Assembly: GCA_012033595.1 (NCBI GenBank)
Contig: JAAUQL010000007.1
Location: forward strand, 7,501 to 71,500
DNA: 64,000 nucleotides
Direction of reading: 5' to 3'
DNA from: Cyclobacteriaceae bacterium
Lineage (GTDB): Bacteria; Bacteroidota; Bacteroidia; Cytophagales; Cyclobacteriaceae
A program made the position numbers and the translations under genes. The notes beneath the pieces are model-generated. The model saw nothing but the letters and a program-made list of their open reading frames with translations, had not been told where the DNA came from and did not search any database. Positions 1 to 8,537 of this stretch are shown here, piece by piece; the stretch's first letter is position 1, and every line of letters begins with the position of its first letter.

Positions 1-140
1 TTTCCCGGATTATTCGCTTTTTAGCGCAAAAATATCTCATTATTAATTCTTTGTATATTTATGAACAGACTTCAATTAGGTTAAAATAGCTATATATTAC
101 ATTTGATAATTATCAATAAGGGACACTCTACACTCCGTGT

Positions 141-172
141 TTTTATGGTTTGAAATTCTAACTATATATTTG
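141..172 (+). promoter_or_regulatory. candidate Bacteroidota-type promoter of the lipoprotein gene
   Basis: A -7 element TATATTTG (165-172) matches the TAnnTTTG form used by the Bacteroidota housekeeping sigma factor. A T4 run (141-144) lies 20 nt upstream in place of the -33 TTTG. The expected transcript start is near 178, about 40 nt before the ATG at 219. The -33 is only a partial match. Confidence 0.45.
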
Positions 173-218
173 TCTCGCTACTTAATTTTTCAAAATTTTT
201 ATTAAAACCATTTTTATT

Positions 219-743
219 ATGATTACACATAAAATATTGACTTTACTTTCCATCGCCATTTTAGTCTTTTCATGTTCGAAGGACGATGAAAAGCCATCTA
301 TCGATGAAACATTACTTCCCGGAACCTGGGAAATACTTGATCTTGATTACACAGGTACAACCACTACAACTGCAATGGGAATTTCGGTTGGATCTACCTT
401 TGTTGGAACAATAGTAGAAAATACTGTGGAAATCAACATTACGAGCGATCCGAATGAATTTACATCATCCGGCAGCTATACTATGGATGTAAAGTCAACT
501 TCTATGGGACAAACTGTAACTACACAAATTATCGTTCCATATATGATACAGGATGGGAACTGGACGATTGAAGGAGATAAATTCAAGGTATCTGATTCGG
601 GTTCGGCTGTGGAGGAAGCTACAATACTGCAATTAGACGCCACAACATTTATATTGCAGATTGATTCAAAAACCTCTGCTATGGTAAATGGTTTTTCCAC
701 CGTGACAGATTTGCATGTCAAATATACACTTGGAAGGATCTAA
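219..743 (+). CDS. small lipocalin-like lipoprotein, function unknown
   Basis: A 174-residue protein with a short lysine-containing signal peptide, a hydrophobic stretch and a lipobox ending at Cys19 (VFSC). It should be exported, cleaved by signal peptidase II and lipidated. The residues after the cysteine (SKDDEKP) are acidic and resemble the lipoprotein export signals that send Bacteroidota lipoproteins to the cell surface. The mature part begins with a LLPGTWEILDL stretch typical of the small lipocalin-like or DUF-type beta-barrel lipoproteins of this phylum and is rich in Thr/Ser beta strands. No catalytic motif is visible. The gene stands alone between its own promoter and a hairpin terminator. 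Confidence 0.75.
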   Translation: MITHKILTLLSIAILVFSCSKDDEKPSIDETLLPGTWEILDLDYTGTTTTTAMGISVGSTFVGTIVENTVEINITSDPNEFTSSGSYTMDVKSTSMGQTVTTQIIVPYMIQDGNWTIEGDKFKVSDSGSAVEEATILQLDATTFILQIDSKTSAMVNGFSTVTDLHVKYTLGRI

Positions 744-757
744 AATATTTTAATGCA

Positions 758-803
758 AAAATCATTTCACAAAGAATGGGCTAGTTCTGCGTGAAATGAT
801 TTT
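758..803 (+). terminator. hairpin terminator after the lipoprotein gene
   Basis: A perfect 13-bp inverted repeat (758-770 with 791-803) encloses a 20-nt loop, 15 nt after the lipoprotein stop codon. The 3' arm ends in TTTT, a short U-tract. Confidence 0.6.
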
Positions 804-931
804 CTCCCAGATGATATTTTGCTTTGCAACATGAATACCCCCATTTTTTCATTTGCTGCATTTTCATCCGTGGTTGCACCCTCCGGAATAATTTGATTCC
901 TGCGATACCAGATATCCCATTCTGAGCGCAT
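767..931 (-). CDS. possible 54-residue ORF or gene remnant, unknown
   Basis: The minus strand is open for 54 codons from ATG (931-929) to TGA (769-767). The residue mix looks protein-like (it starts MRSEWDIWYRRNQ) and the frame stays open a few codons upstream of the ATG. No family is recognised. It reads into the lipoprotein terminator hairpin, so it may be the tail of a lost gene rather than a working one. The rest of 804-1073 shows nothing else. Confidence 0.2.
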   Translation of the reverse strand: MRSEWDIWYRRNQIIPEGATTDENAANEKMGVFMLQSKISSGRKSFHAELAHSL

Positions 932-1073
932 ATACTCAATCGTTATAAAAAATCATCCATATTACAAGGCCATTTGCTTTTCAAGCTTACGGGAGGATTA
1001 GGAAATTTATGGAGCTAATGAAAATCAATGATTTGCAAATTGCTCAATTTTGAGGCATTTAAAAAAATCAACA

Positions 1074-1250
1074 ATGAACATAAAAATTGAACATTCAGCA
1101 ATTTGGATAAAAGGTTTAGCGAAAACAAAAGACTTCTCTGTCAGGTACTTTGATATGGTTTGTGGTGAGCAATATCATAACCCAACAAAGCAGTTTACAA
1201 CTTACTTCCTTTCATTTAGAAATAGTAATGTAAGAATCAATGTCGTTTAG
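1074..1250 (+). pseudogene. truncated VOC-family (glyoxalase/bleomycin resistance-like) remnant
   Basis: Starting at ATG 1074, the first ~58 codons read like the N-terminus of a VOC-fold enzyme of about 125 residues: a beta strand with the metal-ligand position (IEHSAIWIKGL), then a YFDMVCGEQYHNPTKQF stretch and TTYFLSF. The frame stops at 1250, after only the first beta-alpha-beta module, and no other frame continues it before the next gene. Several positions usually hydrophobic or aromatic are altered (DFSVRYF where DFYVRYF is usual). I read it as a decayed gene fragment without enzymatic function. Confidence 0.6.
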
Positions 1251-1295
1251 TTAAAAATAAACGTTTTAAAAAAATGTGCCAATTGATTGCTTCTA

Positions 1296-2522
1296 TCAAC
1301 TTTTAAGCAATATCCGGAAGGTGGTGCCTTCATTGATTTCGGTGTTGCGCACATAGATTTTTCCGTCGTGATTTTTTTCAATTATTCTTTTTACCAGAGT
1401 AAGTCCAAGTCCCCAGCCTCTGGCTTTGGTCGTATATCCCGGCAAAAAGACATCTTTGATCTTTGATTTTTGTATGCCTTTGCCGGTATCAGAGATATCG
1501 ATGATGATCTTATCATCTATAGCCCGCTTGATATTAATATCTATTTGCCCACACCGCCCATAGAGTCGACAGCATTCTTGCAGATGTTTTCGATGACCCA
1601 ATCAAATAATGGCTTGTTGATCCGTGCCCTGATGTCTGATGGCATAGCCGATATATTGATTTCTACTTTTTTGGAAATACGCTTTTTGAGGTAGCTAACA
1701 GTAGCCTCTACGCAGGAGGGAATATTTTCATAGTTCAATACCGGCACACTGCCGATATTGGAAAACCTTGCGGTGATCATTTCAAGGCGCTGGATATCTT
1801 TCTCCAATTCTTCTATGATCTCTTTATTTTGCAGTGATTCGTCTTCCTTGAAATACTCTACCCATGCCATCAGTGAAGATATGGGTGTGCCAAGCTGATG
1901 GGCGGTTTCCTTGGCTAGGCCGACCCAAACCCTGTTTTGCTCTGCAGATTTGGAATAATTGAATGCGATGTAGGCAATAATGCCAAATAAGGCAATAACG
2001 GAAAGCTGCACGTGAGGGTAGTATTCGAGCCGGTTGAGCAGCAATGAGTTTCTATAATACACATAATGATAGTCGAACACTTCTCCTTTTTCGTTTCGCA
2101 GGGGTATTTCGATCGGATCGTACTCTAGTTTCATCTCTTCTAAAAGCGATTTTAAATACTCCTCTTTTTGCCTCACTAAGCAATGGATCGATATCGATAT
2201 TTTTGGTGCCCAATACCTGTCCTACACCATTGGTCTGGATTACCGGTATTGAATTGTTGGGGTACATAATTTCCTGCACTATAAAAGCCAATTCGTCTGG
2301 GCTGTTTTGGTTGTTGACGGTAGATTCCAAGGACTTGGCATACAGTTGGATTATTCCTAATTCCCGCTCTTTGAGTTGCTCTACGATGATCCTGGTAAAA
2401 TATACTGATGCCAGCGCTATGGCAAATGCAAGCGACACGACGATCAGATTGATGGTAGACTTTCGCTTTACCAGGTCTAAGCTCTTACTAGAAAGCTTCT
2501 GGCTATCTTTTCCTTTTTTCAC
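1296..2522 (-). CDS. sensor histidine kinase (two single-base frameshifts)
   Basis: A membrane sensor kinase spread over three frames. Frame A (from 2522) has an N-terminal membrane helix and the start of a sensor region. Frame B holds a second membrane helix and the dimerisation/phosphoacceptor box GLAKETAHQLGTPISSLMAW with the conserved His. Frame C holds the ATP-binding G-boxes DTGKGI and GWGLGLTLVKRI. A shifts to B at the T5 run 2165-2169 (one extra base). B shifts to C at the T3 run 1544-1546 (one missing base). The two cancel, so the span is exactly 409 codons (408 residues), normal for this family. All catalytic boxes are intact between the breaks, which argues for sequence errors or very recent mutation. 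No receiver domain and no adjacent partner regulator are present. Confidence 0.8.
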
Positions 2523-2590
2523 TGATACCTATTATATAGTATAGAATAAAATTGCTGGACACAATAGCCAAATTTAATCCAGCGAAATAA

Positions 2591-2614
2591 AAAAGCCGCT
2601 GTACAGCGGCTTTT
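2591..2614 (-). terminator. palindromic terminator between htrA and the kinase gene
   Basis: A perfect 24-bp palindrome (AAAAGCCGCT-GTAC-AGCGGCTTTT) lies 23 nt downstream of the htrA stop codon, with T-rich sequence after it on the minus strand. It should end the htrA transcript and separate it from the downstream kinase gene. Confidence 0.75.
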
Positions 2615-2637
2615 AATTTATTGACGATCATGTGGCA

Positions 2638-4107
2638 TTACCAACCCATGCCATAGTAGGCCTCTTTGCCGTCGGGATATTTTCCTTTGATGAGGATACC
2701 GTCACCTGCACTATTTCTCAGCAGTGCCCGCATCTCATTCACATCCTTCACGGGTCTGTTGTTTATAGAGGTAATTAAAAATCCATTCTTGATTCCGGCA
2801 TCGCTCCATTTGCCGTTGTCAATGCTTTCGATGATGACACCACTGTTGGCACTATATTTTTTTAGCTCATCTTCTGTAGCATTCCGAAGCGACGCTCCTT
2901 CAATCTCGTATGCATCATCTTTTTTAACGATCTGTACATTATTTTCCAAATTTTTGAGCTTCGTCGAAACCGTTTTGGTTTTCCCTTCTCTTTTAAAGGT
3001 GACTTCTATTTTGTCTCCGGGTCGGTTTCTGGCTACTAAATCCTGAAGTTCGGCCACATTTTCTACCCTTGTGTTATTGATTTCTAAAATGATGTCTCCC
3101 TTTTTCAAACCTGCTTCTTCCGCAGCACTTTTTTCATAAACCGAATTTACATAGACTCCTTTTAAATCCGGGATATTTTCTTCTTTCAACCGGGGATCGT
3201 TGACATTCATGATTTCAATACCCAAAACGGCACGTTGTACCACGCCGTATTCTACCAGGTCTTCCACCACTTTGTGCACCAATGAAACCGGCACCGCAAA
3301 AGAATAACCTGCATACGATCCTGTAGGAGTGGCAATGGCTGTATTGATACCGATGAGCTCGCCTTTGAGATTGACCAGTGCGCCTCCGCTATTTCCGGGA
3401 TTTACGGCAGCATCTGTTTGTATAAATGATTCTATCCCATATCGCTCCCTCAATATCCCAATATTTCTTCCTTTGGCACTCACTATGCCGGCAGTGACCG
3501 TGGAAGTTAAATCAAACGGGTTGCCGACTGCCAATACCCATTCACCCACTTTGACAACATCACTATTGCCATATTGGACAAACGGGAGGTTTTCTTCCTC
3601 AATTTTGATTACAGCTATATCTGTGTTGGGATCCGTACCTATTAAAGTAGCTGAATAAGATCGGTTGTCATATAATGTCACTTCAAGCTCACTGGAATTG
3701 GCCACCACATGGTTGTTGGTGACGATGTAACCATCTGCAGAAATGATGACGCCCGAGCCCGCACTTTGCTGTGGGCCTTGCTGCCCATGAAAATCGCGGG
3801 GATTGCCAAAGAACTCGCGCAGTAAATCTTCGGGTGATCCCGAGCCCTGACTCGTCCTCGCAGTAGAGGTTGATTTGATATGGACTACACGAGGGGTGAC
3901 TAATTCTGCAGCATACACAAAATTTAGTCCTTCGGGTACAATGAAAGATGAATCTTTAAGATAATTTGAGAACCGAAAGCTATTGTCAATCGGTGATTGA
4001 AAGGTAGCAGGAGGCTCCTTCTCGAACAATTTATAACCGCCAAGGGCAACCATACCGCCAAACAACGAAGCGAATAGTAGCCCTATAAACATCTGTTTTC
4101 TATTCAT
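2638..4107 (-). CDS. htrA: HtrA/DegP-family periplasmic serine protease
   Basis: A 489-residue Do-family trypsin-like protease for envelope protein quality control. Residues 7-24 form an N-terminal signal or anchor helix. The catalytic triad is His133 (VTNNHVVA), Asp163 (NTDIAVIKI) and Ser240 (NPGNSGGAL). Two PDZ domains follow: the first, around residues 290-380, contains GVYVNSVYEKSAAEEAGLKKGD, and the second has the shortened form usual in Bacteroidota. The insert before the triad (residues 85-115, Gly/Gln-rich) corresponds to the LA loop. The hsp20 gene lies 138 bp upstream on the same strand, so the two stress genes may be co-expressed. Length and motifs match the family; the choice between DegP and DegQ cannot be made here. 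Confidence 0.93.
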   Translation of the reverse strand: MNRKQMFIGLLFASLFGGMVALGGYKLFEKEPPATFQSPIDNSFRFSNYLKDSSFIVPEGLNFVYAAELVTPRVVHIKSTSTARTSQGSGSPEDLLREFFGNPRDFHGQQGPQQSAGSGVIISADGYIVTNNHVVANSSELEVTLYDNRSYSATLIGTDPNTDIAVIKIEEENLPFVQYGNSDVVKVGEWVLAVGNPFDLTSTVTAGIVSAKGRNIGILRERYGIESFIQTDAAVNPGNSGGALVNLKGELIGINTAIATPTGSYAGYSFAVPVSLVHKVVEDLVEYGVVQRAVLGIEIMNVNDPRLKEENIPDLKGVYVNSVYEKSAAEEAGLKKGDIILEINNTRVENVAELQDLVARNRPGDKIEVTFKREGKTKTVSTKLKNLENNVQIVKKDDAYEIEGASLRNATEDELKKYSANSGVIIESIDNGKWSDAGIKNGFLITSINNRPVKDVNEMRALLRNSAGDGILIKGKYPDGKEAYYGMGW

Positions 4108-4245
4108 TTTTCTAATTTTGAATTAATAAGAACAATTACTTTAGCTTTTTTTATTTACGTTATGCTATTAACGCGCTGGTTTTGGAAATGATTTGCAATT
4201 AACAATTTTTAACAAAGCAGCCCCTACTACCTGCTAACCAAATTT

Positions 4246-4680
4246 TTAATGCACGGTAATACTTTTTTGTGCTGGCTTTATCAACGGAATGTTGACCTCC
4301 AGAATACCCTGCTCCATTTTAGCCATGATTGCATTTTTATCTACATTATCAGGTAAAGCTATGCTTCTTGCCATGTCATTTTCTGGAATTTGCTTCTGAT
4401 GATAGACAAATGATGCTTTATTTGAAGATAATTCCTTTTTGCCGGTGATATGCAGCACCCCTTTATCTACAGTGAGTGTAATTTGATCTTTTGAAAACCC
4501 CGCCAATTGAACAAATATCTGCATATGCTTTTCATCCTCTTTAATATTAACTGCAGGCAGGCTGTAGTGTTTATCCTCCTTTACTTTAGCTTGGCTTTTG
4601 ATCAATTCATCCAGGGTCGAAATAAAACCGAAAGGCGCATTTTGTGCTTCAGGGCTCATCAATATTCGTTTCATAATCAT
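4246..4680 (-). CDS. small heat shock protein (Hsp20/alpha-crystallin)
   Basis: A 144-residue ATP-independent holdase chaperone. A short variable N-terminus precedes the alpha-crystallin domain (about residues 40-135). That domain has the conserved region starting KEDEKHMQIFVQLAGF, the GVLHITGKKE strand and the A-x-x-x-x-GVL-like motif seen here as AKMEQGILEVNIPL. A short C-terminal tail carries an I/V-x-I/V-like end. The start at 4680 encodes MIMKRIL; the second Met (4674) is equally possible. It probably cooperates with the HtrA protease encoded next on the same strand. Confidence 0.9.
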   Translation of the reverse strand: MIMKRILMSPEAQNAPFGFISTLDELIKSQAKVKEDKHYSLPAVNIKEDEKHMQIFVQLAGFSKDQITLTVDKGVLHITGKKELSSNKASFVYHQKQIPENDMARSIALPDNVDKNAIMAKMEQGILEVNIPLIKPAQKSITVH

Positions 4681-4708
4681 TGTATTTTACGTTTTTAATT
4701 TACAGCTA

Positions 4709-4882
4709 TCAAAACCATACCATCTCCTGGTGATATTGATAGGCAGCTACTTTTGCGCCATAATGGCCGCTTGCTGTATAATGGATCATGGAATAAGTGC
4801 CATTTTGACTTGCAACCATGCCGGTTATATTCATTATTGGAAGAAGGGACTTCGCCAGTTCTGAAAACATTAAAGAGGACAT
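4709..4882 (-). CDS. doubtful 57-residue ORF between hsp20 and rplM
   Basis: An open frame from ATG 4882 on the minus strand encodes 57 residues with a balanced composition and a Tyr/His/Gln-rich C-terminus. No family is recognised. Its start codon touches the -33 box of the rplM promoter on the opposite strand, and no clear ribosome-binding site is seen. It could be a real small gene, a remnant, or chance. Confidence 0.2.
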   Translation of the reverse strand: MSSLMFSELAKSLLPIMNITGMVASQNGTYSMIHYTASGHYGAKVAAYQYHQEMVWF

Positions 4883-4913
4883 TTTGAAAACAAAATAAAA
4901 GAGGCTATTTTTG
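4883..4913 (+). promoter_or_regulatory. promoter of the rplM ribosomal operon
   Basis: This is a full match to the Bacteroidota promoter form: TTTG (4883-4886), a 19-nt spacer, and TATTTTTG (4906-4913, TAnnTTTG). Transcription should start near 4919, giving a leader of about 47 nt before the GTG start of rplM. Confidence 0.75.
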
Positions 4914-4966
4914 TGTCCCATTTTGAAAATGGGGAAAATAATTTAAATATTTTAATCAAAAATTTA

Positions 4967-5410
4967 GTGGAATCGATTAGTTACAAGACGCAATTGGCAA
5001 ACAAAGCGACTGTTCAACGGGGTTGGATAGTGGTGGATGCCGATTCGCAAATTTTAGGACGTCTTGCAAGCCAGGTTGCTCGAATTATCAGAGGTAAGCA
5101 CAAGGCCAGCTACACCCCCCACGTAGACTGTGGTGACAGAGTGATTGTCATCAACGCAGACAAGATCAGATTAACTGGTAAAAAATGGAGTGATAAGCAG
5201 TATGTTCGTCATACAGGTTATCCAGGCGGGCAAAGAATTGCTACACCAAAGCAATTGAAAGCCAAATCGGCCTCATTGATTGTAGAAAGTGCAGTCAGAG
5301 GCATGCTCCCCAAGAATAGATTGGGAAGAAAGTTGTTTAAAAATTTATACGTGTACAATGACGGATCTCATCCGCATGAAGCGCAAAATCCAAAGGTTGT
5401 AAAGTTTTAA
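4967..5410 (+). CDS. rplM: 50S ribosomal protein L13
   Basis: A component of the large ribosomal subunit that binds 23S rRNA early in assembly. The GTG at 4967 gives 147 residues beginning VESISYKTQ, the usual N-terminus and length in this phylum. The open frame runs further upstream to 4913, but that would place the start inside the -7 element, so I reject it. L13 landmarks are WIVVDADSQILGRLAS, the YTPHVDCGD stretch and the C-terminal GSHPHEAQNP. It is the first gene of a cluster with rpsI 4 nt downstream. Confidence 0.95.
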   Translation: MESISYKTQLANKATVQRGWIVVDADSQILGRLASQVARIIRGKHKASYTPHVDCGDRVIVINADKIRLTGKKWSDKQYVRHTGYPGGQRIATPKQLKAKSASLIVESAVRGMLPKNRLGRKLFKNLYVYNDGSHPHEAQNPKVVKF

Positions 5411-5414
5411 GTAA

Positions 5415-5801
5415 ATGGAGATTATTAGTAAAATAGGTAGAAGAAAGACTGCTGTAGCCAGGCTATATCTTAGCCCGGGCAATGGTAGCGTTTCCATTAA
5501 CGGAAGAACTTTAGAGGATTATTTTCCATCAGAGATTCACAAGATCATTATCAAGCAACCCTTCGTGCTTTTGGGCGCGGACGGCAAGTATGATATCTCG
5601 GTGAATGTAAATGGTGGTGGATTTACGGGTCAGGCAGAAGCGATCAGATTGGCGGTTTCCAGGGCATTGTGCGAATTGAACGGTGAAAACAGACCTCCTT
5701 TGAAGAAAGAAGGATTCCTTACCAGAGACCCAAGAATGGTCGAAAGGAAGAAATACGGCAAGCGTAAAGCGAGAAGGAGATTCCAATTCAGTAAACGTTA
5801 A
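5415..5801 (+). CDS. rpsI: 30S ribosomal protein S9
   Basis: A 128-residue small-subunit protein. The N-terminal [16 protein letters not shown] and the basic C-terminal tail ending RRRFQFSKR are diagnostic; that tail reaches the P-site tRNA anticodon arm. It is separated from rplM by 4 nt and from rpsB by 11 nt, so it is cotranscribed and probably translationally coupled. The length is normal. Confidence 0.96.
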   Translation: MEIISKIGRRKTAVARLYLSPGNGSVSINGRTLEDYFPSEIHKIIIKQPFVLLGADGKYDISVNVNGGGFTGQAEAIRLAVSRALCELNGENRPPLKKEGFLTRDPRMVERKKYGKRKARRRFQFSKR

Positions 5802-5812
5802 AATTGAGAACA

Positions 5813-6583
5813 ATGAGTAAAATAACATATAATGACTTACTTGATGCCGGCGTTCACTTCGGACACCTTACCAGAAAGTGGGACCCAAAAATGGCGCCCT
5901 ACATATTCATGGAAAGAAATGGCATCCACATCATAGACCTGAACAAGACAATTGTCTGTTTGGAAGAGGCTGCGGAATATATCCAGAGCATCGTTCGCTC
6001 AGGCAGAAAGGTGATGTTTGTTGCAACTAAAAAGCAAGCAAAAAACATTGTGGCCGAGCAGGCACAGCGTCTTAAAATGCCTTACGTGACCGAAAGATGG
6101 TTGGGCGGTATGCTTACCAATTTCTCTACCATTAGAAAGTCATTGAAAAAAATGTCTTCGATAGAGAAATTGATGAAGGACGAGGCTTACCTCAACCTTG
6201 CCAAAAGAGAGCGTCTAATGATTAGCCGTGAGCGGGCCAAGCTCGAAAAAGTACTTGGTGGTATTGGCGATCTTACCAGATTGCCGGCTGCACTCTTTGT
6301 AGTGGATATCAAAAGAGAGCACATCGCGATTAAAGAAGCTCAAAAGCTCAATATTCCCGTAGTGGCCATGGTTGATACCAACTCAAATCCCGATCTGGTT
6401 GACATTGCCATTCCGGCCAATGATGATGCATGGAAATCGATTCATCTGATCACCGAGTATATTACCAAGGCGGTAGAGCAGGGATTGATGGAAAGGAAAA
6501 AAGATAAAGATGAGGCGAAGCAAGCTGAAGATGAGCAAGCCAAGCGCGAAGTAGATGCTGTAGAAGCTAAAGACAAAGCGTAA
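5813..6583 (+). CDS. rpsB: 30S ribosomal protein S2
   Basis: A small-subunit protein of 256 residues from ATG 5813 (MSKITYNDLLDAGVHFGHL). A frame extension to 5804 would add only MRT and is less likely. Family landmarks are HFGHLTRKWDPKM, KAKN-type motifs around FVATKKQAKN, ERWLGGMLTNF, and the PVVAMVDTNSNPDLVD signature. The C-terminal 30 residues are a charged Lys/Glu/Ala tail common in Bacteroidota S2. tsf follows after 100 nt that can fold into two competing hairpins. Confidence 0.96.
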   Translation: MSKITYNDLLDAGVHFGHLTRKWDPKMAPYIFMERNGIHIIDLNKTIVCLEEAAEYIQSIVRSGRKVMFVATKKQAKNIVAEQAQRLKMPYVTERWLGGMLTNFSTIRKSLKKMSSIEKLMKDEAYLNLAKRERLMISRERAKLEKVLGGIGDLTRLPAALFVVDIKREHIAIKEAQKLNIPVVAMVDTNSNPDLVDIAIPANDDAWKSIHLITEYITKAVEQGLMERKKDKDEAKQAEDEQAKREVDAVEAKDKA

Positions 6584-6650
6584 TCATCTGATATATTATG
6601 TAACTCAAAAATTGAACATCGGATGATTATGCTGGTGTTCAATTTTTTTT
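6581..6650 (+). promoter_or_regulatory. interleaved hairpins (attenuator or pseudoknot) between rpsB and tsf
   Basis: There are two inverted repeats in order A-B-A'-B'. A 6581-6591 pairs with A' 6619-6629 (11 bp, one G-U). B 6607-6618 pairs with B' 6636-6647 (12 bp perfect). B' runs into a T8 tract, so B:B' alone looks like an intrinsic terminator. A contains the rpsB stop codon. The two stems can coexist only as an H-type pseudoknot; otherwise they compete. Partial termination here would lower tsf relative to rpsB. Confidence 0.55.
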
Positions 6651-6683
6651 CAAACGTTTTAACATTAAAATACAAACAAAGAC

Positions 6684-7517
6684 ATGGCAATTACAGCACA
6701 AGAAGTAAACAAACTTCGACAAATGACCGGTGCCGGCATGATGGATTGCAAAAAAGCCCTTGTAGAGTCAGACGGTGATTTTGATCTAGCAATTGAGATA
6801 CTAAGAAAAAAGGGGCAGAAAGTGTCTGCCAACAGGGCCGACCGCCAGACCAATGAAGGATCTGTATTTATCCAAACCAGGGAAGACAGCACTTTGGCAG
6901 TGATTGTCGCTTTGGGTTGCGAAACCGACTTTGTCGCCAAAAACCAGGATTTTCTTGATTTGGGAAATGAAATTTTGGCGATTGCGTATCAAGAGCAGCC
7001 TGCTGATGTTGAAGCGCTTAAAGCGCTGAAGATCGGTAGCCTGAGTATAGCGGAAAAAATCACCGAGTTGATCGGAAAAATCGGAGAAAAGATAGACATC
7101 GTAGCCTACGAAGTGGCCAAAGGAGAAAAAGTAATTCCTTATATCCATGCAGGCAGCAAACTCGGCGTTTTGGTTGTACTGAAAGGTGCAGAAGGCACAG
7201 ACGTAACCGAAGCAGGCAGAAGTGTGGCCATGCAGATAGCCGCCATGCGACCTGTAGCAGTCGACAAAGACGATGTGGATCCCGCGGTAGTGCAGCAAGA
7301 ATTGAAGATAGGACGCGAACAGGCAATTGCTGAGGGCAAACCAGAGCAAATGCTCGATAAAATCGCTGAAGGCAAATTGAACCGGTTTTACAAAGACAAT
7401 ACCCTGCTCAATCAGGCTTTTGTAAAAGACAATGCGGTGACTGTGGCCAAATATCTGGATTCTGTCAACAAAGGCTTGACCGTGGAATCCTTCAAGAGGG
7501 TATCTGTAAGTCAATAA
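6684..7517 (+). CDS. tsf: translation elongation factor Ts
   Basis: A 277-residue guanine-nucleotide exchange factor that recycles EF-Tu. The N-terminal UBA-like domain has the signature LRQMTGAGMMDCKKAL, and the TDFVAKNQDF contact motif follows at about residue 80. The two core subdomains include YIHAGSKLGVLVVL and the C-terminal LLNQAFVKD. The length is typical for Bacteroidota. It closes the rplM cluster and is followed 21 nt later by a terminator. Confidence 0.96.
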   Translation: MAITAQEVNKLRQMTGAGMMDCKKALVESDGDFDLAIEILRKKGQKVSANRADRQTNEGSVFIQTREDSTLAVIVALGCETDFVAKNQDFLDLGNEILAIAYQEQPADVEALKALKIGSLSIAEKITELIGKIGEKIDIVAYEVAKGEKVIPYIHAGSKLGVLVVLKGAEGTDVTEAGRSVAMQIAAMRPVAVDKDDVDPAVVQQELKIGREQAIAEGKPEQMLDKIAEGKLNRFYKDNTLLNQAFVKDNAVTVAKYLDSVNKGLTVESFKRVSVSQ

Positions 7518-7538
7518 TCGTATCAACATAAAATAATC

Positions 7539-7569
7539 AAGCCTCAATTCGAAAGAATTGGGGCTTTTT
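7539..7569 (+). terminator. intrinsic terminator after tsf
   Basis: The stem AAGCCTCAATTC/GAATTGGGGCTT (7539-7550 with 7555-7566, one G-U) carries a GAAA tetraloop and a T-tract. It ends the ribosomal cluster. The 3' end overlaps the stop codon region of the convergent small gene. Confidence 0.85.
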
Positions 7570-7784
7570 CATTTCCAATCAAACTGGAAAATAAAGATAT
7601 AAAGTGCAATGGAACCCAAGCCATATGCAACCAGCACCATATCTATATCGACGGGGAAAAGATGAGAAAAATAGGCGGATTTGACCAGGTAAAGCGCCAT
7701 ACAGGCTATTGCCGACCACAACCAGATGCGAATCGGCCAGGATTTATTAAGAAAAAGGAAGCTTTTTAAAGTTGTTTTCACCAA
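7569..7784 (-). CDS. small two-helix membrane protein, unknown
   Basis: A 71-residue protein with a basic N-terminus followed by two hydrophobic segments (about residues 20-38 and 46-66) and ending FQFDWK. No family is recognised and no catalytic residues stand out. It is probably an inner-membrane protein. It converges with tsf and shares its terminator region. Confidence 0.5.
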   Translation of the reverse strand: MVKTTLKSFLFLNKSWPIRIWLWSAIACMALYLVKSAYFSHLFPVDIDMVLVAYGLGSIALYIFIFQFDWK

Positions 7785-7846
7785 TATTTTTGCTGGTCAA
7801 ATGCAATGATAAGGAGATAAAGCAAATAAATCGAAAGGCCTCTACT

Positions 7847-8272
7847 TTAGTTTTGGCACAAATAACACATATTCACAATCTTATTTTTGAGATCGCAATA
7901 ATCCACTGACCTGATAATGTAGTCATCCACATCGGAATAAGAAACGAGCGTTGAAAGTAGTGGATGATCGAGCCCGGACAAACCGATGATTTTTGGGTAA
8001 GAATCGTTGAGCTCACTTGCCAGCTTAAGGGATTTCGACAACTCAAAACCATTGACTACGGGCAGGTTAAGGTCAATCAAAATAAGATCATATTCGTTGC
8101 TTTCTACTCTTTTGATAGCATCGCTGGAAGAAGAACAGATATCAAGCCTGTCGCCGAGGTGATCAAGGCTCTTAGCTATGATAAATTGCGAAACCATATC
8201 ATCATCTACCAACAGTATGTTTAGCGGTTTCACTTTTTCCAAAAAGGCAAAAATTGATTTTTCTTTGATCAT
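7847..8272 (-). CDS. stand-alone response regulator receiver domain
   Basis: A 141-residue single-domain CheY-like protein. The acidic pocket is Asp23-Asp25 (LVDDD), the phosphoacceptor is Asp67 (LILIDLNLP) and the switch Ser is Ser99 (IIGLSG). The normally invariant Lys after beta-5 is replaced by Arg121 (DYIIRSVD). With no output domain it presumably works by protein contact or as a phosphate relay. It is not next to a kinase gene. Confidence 0.88.
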   Translation of the reverse strand: MIKEKSIFAFLEKVKPLNILLVDDDMVSQFIIAKSLDHLGDRLDICSSSSDAIKRVESNEYDLILIDLNLPVVNGFELSKSLKLASELNDSYPKIIGLSGLDHPLLSTLVSYSDVDDYIIRSVDYCDLKNKIVNMCYLCQN

Positions 8273-8320
8273 TGTCGTCGCTTTCCCAGCTTATTTTTCA
8301 ATTATAATGCCATGTAAATT

Positions 8321-8328
8321 CAAAGATA
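8321..8328 (-). promoter_or_regulatory. candidate -7 promoter element for the receiver-domain gene
   Basis: TATCTTTG on the minus strand (CAAAGATA on plus) fits TAnnTTTG. It lies about 50 nt upstream of the start codon at 8272. No TTTG is seen at the expected -33 position. The rest of 8329-8537 shows nothing recognisable. Confidence 0.4.
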
Positions 8329-8537
8329 AAAAAGCCGCTATCCACGGTTTTTTGAAACGTTTCCATGTGTTTATATCAGGGCGGTAGTCTCAAATAGGGA
8401 AATTATAGTGCTGCTTTCCCATTTTGGGATATCTGAATTGGAGCCATTAACACCATGACCCCAATATTTGCTTTGTTTAGTAGCCAGCATCCTTTAAATT
8501 ACCACTGTTTACCTTTACACTAAGTCTCCTGATTAAA

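Noticed and set aside
6801-7547. 248-codon minus-strand ORF opposite tsf
   Set aside because: It lies entirely opposite tsf and its terminator and has shadow-type composition.
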